NCBI RefSeq assembly: GCF_040802235.1
Contig: NC_133164.1
Location: forward strand, 117,012,302-117,076,301
Length of the DNA: 64,000 nt
Direction of reading: 5' to 3'
Origin: Manis javanica
Lineage: Eukaryota; Chordata; Mammalia; Pholidota; Manidae
The notes below the pieces were generated by a model. It had not been told where the DNA came from. It ran no database searches and saw only the letters and a program-made list of their open reading frames with translations. Numbering within the stretch: the first letter of the stretch is position 1; every line of letters begins with the position of its first letter. The position numbers and the translations under genes are program-made. Shown here one piece after another: positions 57,251 through 64,000 of the stretch.

Positions 57251-60169
57251 CCGCCTGTGCTGTGATCTGCAGCTTCCAAGCGTTGGATCCTGGGCATGAA
57301 TTAAATCCTGATCATTCTCACAGATGGATTTGAACCCAAAGAGCACGGAATGAAAGTATATGGCCTCAACTCTAGACCGTAAGGTCTAAGGTCACTAACT
57401 GTGCAGAACTCCTTGTTGGCTGGTGAAATGCTCCATGTTTTGCTCATTTGGTCTGATGGTGTCTGCCTGCTGCCTCAAGGTCGATTCGGACTACCCTGAA
57501 TCCTCTCAGCCCCCGTCGCCTCAGTGGTCATCTGTACCTCTGCAGACTTTATTCCCTTGCTGATTACTAGTCATATAAGTGATATAGGAAGATGGCAAGG
57601 CGTGCCAACATTTACCTTATTTAGAATTTCAAATTAATGTTTAATAATTCCTCAGTGCCATAGTAGCCATAATTCTGGGTAATTGTGTTGTGTTTTAAAC
57701 TGATACTAAATGAGTTGTGCCATATTTATCTCACATTTTAGCATTCAGTCAAAAATCTTCTCCATCACACTGTAAACAAAGCAGCTGCTTACTTTTCTGC
57801 TTTTAATTACTTTTAAACATTTTGAAAACATGAGTCTTTTATTGTGTGCATTTGATCTCAAAAGTCTTTTGCATTTGCATCATAATCTATGTATACAATT
57901 CAGGTTATTTCAAATACATGTATGTCCAATTTTTACATATTAATCCTAAGAATCTTACAGTCTGATGTAAAATATTTTAAATATCTTGATGGAACCAATA
58001 CCTTGTAACAAACATTTTTGTTATCCACGGTTTCCATTCATATGCTAATGTTATTAAAAGGAGGCATTAATTAACTTTACTAGTTTATTTAGTGAAATGA
58101 AAATCCTGAGATACCTGATTTTTAAAACTGTAAGGTTAGAAATAAGGAGTATTGCTTTTATTTCTACACAGGTACACCAACCAGTTTTTTGTTTTTTGTT
58201 TTTCTTATAAAATGCCAGCTACTAGGTTACCGCCAGACAGTGAACTGTTCTGGGAGAGGAACGGCCTTTATTTTACAAACATATGTAGATAAAATGTATT
58301 CCTTTCTTAAAATTATTTTCTTCCAGCAGAGAATACTTTGTTTTCACTTTTGTAAGATAACTGACGTTCTGAAGTATGCATGCTATATGAGCGACTACAG
58401 CAATGGAAAGAGATATCTCCTTACCTAGAATCACTGTCTCCAACCCTCCTTTCCCCCAAATTTCAATTTTGAAAAATGTATAATCTAAGAAAATTGAACA
58501 ATGGCAAATACCCATACCTTGATAAATGCAAATCTGATTCTACTCAGCTTATTAAGATATGTTTCTTAACTTATGGTGATTAAGAGATTTTTATGTGTGA
58601 TTTTGATTCAATTTCGAATTATACACTGACTTCGGAAACTTAGTCATGTCAGATATGTCTCCACTTTAAAACACACGTCTTTGTGAAGATAATTACAGAA
58701 CCATGTAAATTAGCCAGAACTAATAGGGTGTTCAGTTAGCTGTATGTTTATGAAAAGAAATATGAAAAATATTTGGGACAGTTTCTGAATGACTGGATTA
58801 AAATATGTCCAGTTATTAGACAAGTGAGAAATAAAACTTGCCCTTTGCATCACAGTTGAAATGATCAGGTTACTATATTCTATGCTAGTTTCAAGTTATT
58901 GCATGAATCATACATAAAAAACTTCAAAATAAGTTCTTAGAAACAAGAATCTGTAAGGAGACAAATATTCAGTTATATGTCATGTGGTAAATGTTAGTAT
59001 TTTTAAGGGAACCCCCTACTGTTCACAGAAATTTATAATTCCTATATATGATTTATGTATGTCTTCCCAATGTTCCTCTATAAACAACGTAAAAAGGCTA
59101 TGAAGTCATTAATTTCTACTGAAATTTGAATTAATTTTGGCTAATTACTATTAATATTCAAAGCTAGATTTCCTTTAAATTTGTTGCCTTCATTATAAAT
59201 GTTTTCATATGGACATTAATCAGATTTAGTCACTTAGAGTTAAGCGCTAGAAAGTTTTCAAAAGTAAAACTAGTTAACAGTTTGCTGCCCTAACTAGATA
59301 TTAGTGTGCCACCACTATCTCTCTTTATTTCCCTTATTCAAAATAGCAAATTTTATTGTGGAAAAAGTAAGAAGCAGAAAAAATTGTATCAGAAACCTAT
59401 ATATATACACATCATGCAGCTTAAGCAATGATCAACTCATGGCATTTATTTCATCCATACTTCTACAAACTTACCCCATCACTTTGCTGTATTTTGAGGT
59501 GGAACCACACTTACAAATTATATTTTCAAATATTTCACCAGGTATGTCTTAAATATAATTGTTTTTACATGACCCAAGACCTTACATCACGTGAAATTAA
59601 CATTAATTCATTAATGTCATCAAATATCCAGTCATAGTTGACATTTCCTTAATTGTTTGAATCAAAGTGTAAATAGTACACATACATTCTACTTGATGCA
59701 TCAGATGCTGTTAATGACCCCACCGATGCCCATCAATGCAGCGGACAATAGCCTAAAAGCTAACTCCCAGCCCTGCATTTCCTGGGGGCCTCTTCTTGCT
59801 GCTGGAGTCCTTTATGATGGCTATCGGCAAGGCAGAGATGCCAGGGAATTGAAGTCGTCTGAAGACTGTCTCTCCATTAGAGTCAGAGATTTAGTAGACT
59901 AACAGACACTTTTTTTTTTTTTTTACCAACTTTCAGACTTTCCCCAGTGGCATTTAGCTCCTTTTGCTTATGGTAGTTGAGGACCTTAAAAATGTTAATT
60001 GATTGACTTCTCCTTTTTTATCTCACTTCAACTTTTCCTACCTGAAATTCCCAAAGAGGCCACTGGCACTAGTGTCCTCACCTCAAGGCCTGCTTCTGGG
60101 ACACCCAACTAAGACAGTTGCTTTCTCAGAGCTCCTTCTGTTTCTCTTTGTCAATTTATAATTTTTTAA
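57251..60169. other. Unique AT-rich DNA
   Basis: A poly-T run at about 59910-59924. 59700-59890 is GC-balanced and open on plus for 81 codons but not recognisable. 60050-60115 has an LTR-like end ('gggacacccaactaagac'). No gene. Confidence 0.4.
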
Positions 60170-61620
60170 TCAAGGAATAACATTTGTACAGTAAAAATCT
60201 AAAGGAGGGATGATCTCAAGCACACAGGTCAATGGGCAGCTCATATCATCCGTGGAGAACAAAACACCGACAAGTTCTGGCAGGCCACAAACTTTGGAAA
60301 AATATCAGCCATCAGCAGATGAAATAATGAATCTGTCCGCTCTCCTTGTGGAACTCCAGTTACATGAGTTGTCGACCATCTGACAGTTTCCTAAAAGTCT
60401 CTGATGCTCTTTCTGTGTTTGATATTAATCATTCTTTCATCTAAGGTAAATAGACCATTATACAGCTCCGTTTATCCTCTCTTTTCCTTTTTTTTTTTTT
60501 GTGTGTGTGTATGGGGGGAAGTATCTAAGTATCTGTCAGTTCCCTTCTATGAGCAATATTAAAATTAACTTATAAATTTCACCCACATTGCCCTCCCCAT
60601 CACCTAGTCTCTGATGTGAAGTAATTGCCTTTTACTCCCAGTTATTGCCATCAGAGCAGTGAGCACATTAATCTCTCCTTACTCCATTCAGTCTCCTTTC
60701 CTTATTCTGATAGTTCTACTGCATCTACAATGTCAGACATGTGACATTTTTGCACTCCACTCTCTCCCTTACAGACATAATCATACTTTAATTTTACAGG
60801 TAAATATGTACTCAGCGATCACCAGCATCCTTCTGCAGATGTCTCTGTAGCTATTTTGGAAGGCTCAGACTCATTTCTGGCACATTCCCCAGGAAACGCA
60901 GGAAAATATGTTCTATATTCTTTAATATTCCTAACACATCTTGTCTGACCTTCACAATTAAAAGTAAGTTTGGATATACAATCCTTGGCTTACTCTTTCT
61001 TTCCTTGCATATTTTAAATATGCATTTCTATTATTTTTCTGGCAAAAAGCATCGCTGTCAAACGTTGATGAGAGTCTGATTTTCTCTCCTCATAAATGAC
61101 TGTTCATTTCTGTGGATGCCTGAAGGGCCCCTCAGCCCCTTTAAAGTCAAACAGTTAACTTGACTACGTCACAGTGTTAGCCATTATTTACTAGCCTTGC
61201 AATGTGTAGGTTCAAATATTCTTTAATTTCAAAACATTTTTTGAATGATAATTTCTAGATTTTGCTCTGCTCCATTGCTTTATTTTTGTAATGTTTTTCT
61301 CTTCAGGGACTCCTATTGCCTTTTTCTGGCCTGTCACTTTCAGTTTCTATCTATTTTTCATTGCTTTTTTTTTAACCCATTTTATCTTCAATTTCTTTTA
61401 TAACATTATGTATGGTATTCATTCAGTCATTTAATTTTTATATCTAAACTAAGTATTTTATCGAAAATTCTTTCTACCTTTTGCCATTCAAAACTTATGA
61501 AGTCCAAAAATCTTATTTATGATTTTTTTCTAACTCCAAATTATAAGTTTCTTCCTCTTAAATTATTTTTGCTTGTTTTTGGATATTAAGATAGCATTTT
61601 AATTTGTTTTTCTGATATGC
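60170..61620 (-). mobile_element. Old L1/HAL1-like region (minus strand), tentative
   Basis: Plus-strand T-rich sequence with an L1 3'UTR-like start ('taattttttaatcaaggaat') and, further in, 'ctcttcagggactcctattg', 'ctggcctgtcactttcagtt' and pyrimidine-rich neighbours that recall inverted L1/HAL1 coding sequence. Too diverged to define ends. May be several fragments. Confidence 0.35.
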
Positions 61621-61884
61621 ATTATAAACAACCTTTATTTTTATGTTTATTAATAACAGGAATATTAATAATAAGAGGAGGAATATTAATCTGTTTATTA
61701 TCAGGGTTTGTTCTCATGTAACAGGTGTCTGTAGGACTCCACCTCCATCTTTTCTCTTGTTGTACTTTACTTGAATTGGGTTTCCTATAGTGTTAGAGAG
61801 GAGGGTGGGCTGGTATATACTCGCTGGCGTCTACAGTACTGTGTTACCTTTGATTGTTCATGGTTGAACACCAATTGCACACAT

Positions 61885-62523
61885 TCTATTCCAGAAAAAA
61901 TAAAAGGAAACAATTCTTTTTCCAGTTTATTTTATCAAGGTTATATTACCTGGCATAAAAATGAGACAAAGACAGTACAGCAAATGATACTGTTCACCAA
62001 TAGCTCTCATGAAACAGAGGTTCTCAACAAAATAACAGTAAACAGAATTCAGTAATTATGAAAGAAGTTTCCACTGTGACCAAGTTAATTTTATTCCAGG
62101 GATACACAGCTGCTTCAATATTTGAAAATCAATCAATGTGCTCTACCGTATTACTGGGTTAAACAAGAAAAAATTTCATAAAATCATATCAATTGAGGCA
62201 TGAATAGCATCTGACAAAATTTAACACCCATTTATTATGAAAACTCTCAGAAAAATGGGAATGGAAGGGAAACTCTTCAACTTTATAAAGTTAATAAATA
62301 AAAAAGACCCTCCAGCTAACATACTTGATAGTGGGAGACGGAGCACTTTCTTCCAGCAGTCGAAAGTATTGCAAAGATGCCAGTGTCTTGTCTGTGATGC
62401 TGTTATAGATTTGTAAGATACTACCATTGGGAAAAACCGGAAAAGGGCACAAAGAATCTCTCTTTGTTATTTCCTCCAGCTGTATGTGAATTATCTCAAA
62501 ATAAAAATGTTATTAAAAAAAAA
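61885..62523 (+). mobile_element. Old L1 with internal deletion (plus strand)
   Basis: 61885-62350 is diverged L1 ORF2 reverse-transcriptase sequence ('atagctctcatgaaacagag', 'gttctcaacaaaataacagt', 'gaccaagttaattttattcc', 'aaaatcaatcaatgtgctct'). From about 62365 the sequence switches to the L1 3'UTR end ('tttgtaagatactaccattg', 'ggaaaagggcacaaagaatc', 'aattatctcaaaataaaaat') and a poly-A tail at 62514-62524. The remainder of ORF2 is missing. Stops interrupt the reading frame. Confidence 0.8.
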
Positions 62524-62764
62524 AAGCGAGAAGTAAGACTGTCAACTTTTTCCAATTGGGACACCCAGGCGAATGCTGCTCAGGAGGGTTGCTCATGTTG
62601 TCCTCTAACATCCTAGAATGCTGAGCAGAAATGTGGGATCCACCACAGCCATCAATCAGGTGTCAAAGAAATGCACTTAGGCTTTCTGAGGCACGCCTCT
62701 GCTTGCTTTCCACTCCATTTTTAGATGGACACTCACTTCGCTGGGCAAGGAATCTCTCTATTTT
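62524..62764. other. Unique DNA
   Basis: No gene or nameable repeat recognised. Confidence 0.4.
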
Positions 62765-63208
62765 ATGTTTTCTGTTTTTCTTTGTGCTTTCATTTCAGGG
62801 TTTGCCTTGGAAGGAAGCTTGACTTCTGAGTATTTTGAATTCCTAGAGGGCACCTTGTACCCAGACCATTTGAATGTGCCAGGGTTCTCTCTATGCCCAG
62901 CCAGGAGCTCAGTGAAATCCTCTCTCACTTTTACCTGCTGTGCTTGCAGGCTGCATTGGGGGGTCTCCTCAATTTGGGGTCCTTGCCTTGACTCTGATTT
63001 CTTAGTCCCCCAATTCAGGAACCTGTTTGCCCGCTTTCCACTTCTTGTCACACAGTTGCCAAAATGCTGTGGTTTCGCAGCTGGTAGCAGTTTGACACCA
63101 CCCGCCCCTCCCCCTCGAGACACCCACACATTTGCTCTGTCTGCGTCTGTAGAAGGATTTATATCGGAAGATGCCACTTCTACCACTACTCTCTTGTCTG
63201 ATTTATGA
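62765..63208 (+). other. Open on both strands behind a strong splice acceptor; identity unknown
   Basis: The plus frame runs from ATG at 62765 to a stop ending at 63208 (147 codons), and the minus frame at 62758-63186 is open for 142 codons. A long pyrimidine tract ending TTTCAG at 62798 is a strong acceptor, and the hydrophobic 'signal peptide' of the plus frame is simply that tract translated. From 62799 the plus frame stays open for about 136 codons with seven or more Cys and a Pro-rich stretch (TPPAPPP). No known family is recognised, and no clear AATAAA follows within 500 bp. It could be a terminal exon, an old L1 5' fragment on minus, or chance. Confidence 0.25.
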
Positions 63209-64000
63209 TTTGTGGCATTTCTCTGTGATGGCTACACACTTGTTTCAAATCTTAAGGGATCAAAGAAGGAGGTCAAATACTTTTTCATCTTTCTTAACAC
63301 TTACTGGAGTTCAGTTTTCAGATAAAAGCTGAACCTCATATAGAGTAGATCATCTACCAGACAAAGAATATACAGAGACGGTGTACATCATAAAATACAT
63401 TTTATTCCTTGTTTGTACACTTTTAGCTCTAAATTACCTCCGAAATTTAAAAATCGTAGGCCACATCATGAGAAAATGGCTTTAAAGTTTATTATCAAAA
63501 GATAGCTTTTGAAAATATTCATTCTTTTTCTAGTCCCCCTAATCTGATTAGCTGGCAATAATGGAGTACAGTACTGCAGAGTAAACCTGGGCTGCTAATG
63601 GCTGGTCTTGAGTGTCTCACTTTTAGCAGGAGATTTAAAGGGTGGAGAGAAATGCCACAGAGAAATGCCACGAATCATGAATCTGACAAGACATAGGTGC
63701 TAGAAGTGGCATCTTCCCAAATAAGTCCTTCTACAACGTATCTAAGAAATACTTAGATTTTCAGTTCTGTCGCCATGAAGTTCAGAAAATTAAAGTTAGC
63801 TAAGAAGAAGGAATGAATCATTGACTAAAGGGGCATTTTTTGGATGGTGAAATCCCAGAACAAATTACAGTGCAGAGGGCACAGAGGGAGGGTCCTCATT
63901 TTTCATTTCACTTGTTCTTTCTTTTAAAACATTCTTTTTTACCAAAGTAAGATGATTTAAGAAAAGAGAAAAAAAAGTGGAATGAAAAATCATAAGAACT
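63209..64000. other. Unique AT-rich DNA
   Basis: Contains a perfect 13-bp tandem duplication (AGAGAAATGCCAC at 63646-63658 and 63659-63671). No gene or nameable repeat. Confidence 0.45.

Noticed and set aside
1-64000. Bacterial or phage systems, tRNA/rRNA genes, mitochondrial insertions
   Set aside because: Base composition, L1/MIR/L2/MaLR content and microsatellites are mammalian. No tRNA cloverleaf, rRNA or mitochondrial gene sequence was recognised by eye.

Overview
This 64-kb window reads as ordinary nuclear DNA of a placental mammal: mostly AT-rich and non-coding, with (CA)n/(TG)n microsatellites and many old interspersed repeats (MIR, L2, MER5A-like hAT, MaLR/ERV LTRs, L1). No complete protein-coding gene, tRNA, rRNA, CRISPR array or bacterial-type operon is recognisable. 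Most open frames are short and lie in unique AT-rich DNA or inside repeats. Many also begin at non-ATG codons, so they are not offered as genes. All repeat-family names come from remembered consensus patterns, not from a RepeatMasker run.

The lineage can only be guessed. There is no Alu, B1/B2, carnivore tRNA-Lys SINE, ruminant BovA or horse ERE-like element in 64 kb. The youngest-looking insertion is a 5'-truncated L1 at 35057-37103 whose 3'UTR style resembles that of SINE-poor laurasiatherians, pangolin being the best guess. That assignment is tentative.

Layout. 1-11 kb: unique AT-rich DNA, MIRs, a MER5A-like element, an L1 3' stub, a CpG-enriched patch at about 1.7-1.96 kb, and an old LTR at 8.5-9.08 kb crossed by the longest open frame of the window (297 codons). 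10.9-11.3 kb: an almost complete MaLR LTR on the minus strand. 11.6-17.2 kb: two exon-like segments with good splice signals. 18.1-23.5 kb: an 88-bp tandem duplication, an L2, two related ERV LTRs, and a 101-nt alternating pyrimidine-purine (CA/CG) tract. 25.5-26.4 kb: two LTR-like elements, the first unusually rich in CpG. 27-35 kb: MIR/L2 remnants in unique DNA. 35.04-37.12 kb: the L1 with target-site duplications and an ORF2 broken into three frames. 38-50 kb: MIR, MaLR, MER5A and L2 remnants and microsatellites. 51.27-51.55 kb: an orphan CpG island that meets the usual criteria by hand count. 52-62.5 kb: MIR, L2, MaLR and MER5A remnants and two old L1-derived regions, one with a large internal deletion. 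62.7-63.2 kb: a segment open on both strands behind a strong splice acceptor.

The window is best read as intergenic or large-intron DNA. The items most worth checking are the orphan CpG island, the CpG-retaining LTR, the two exon-like segments, the 101-nt Z-DNA-prone tract and the recent 88-bp duplication.
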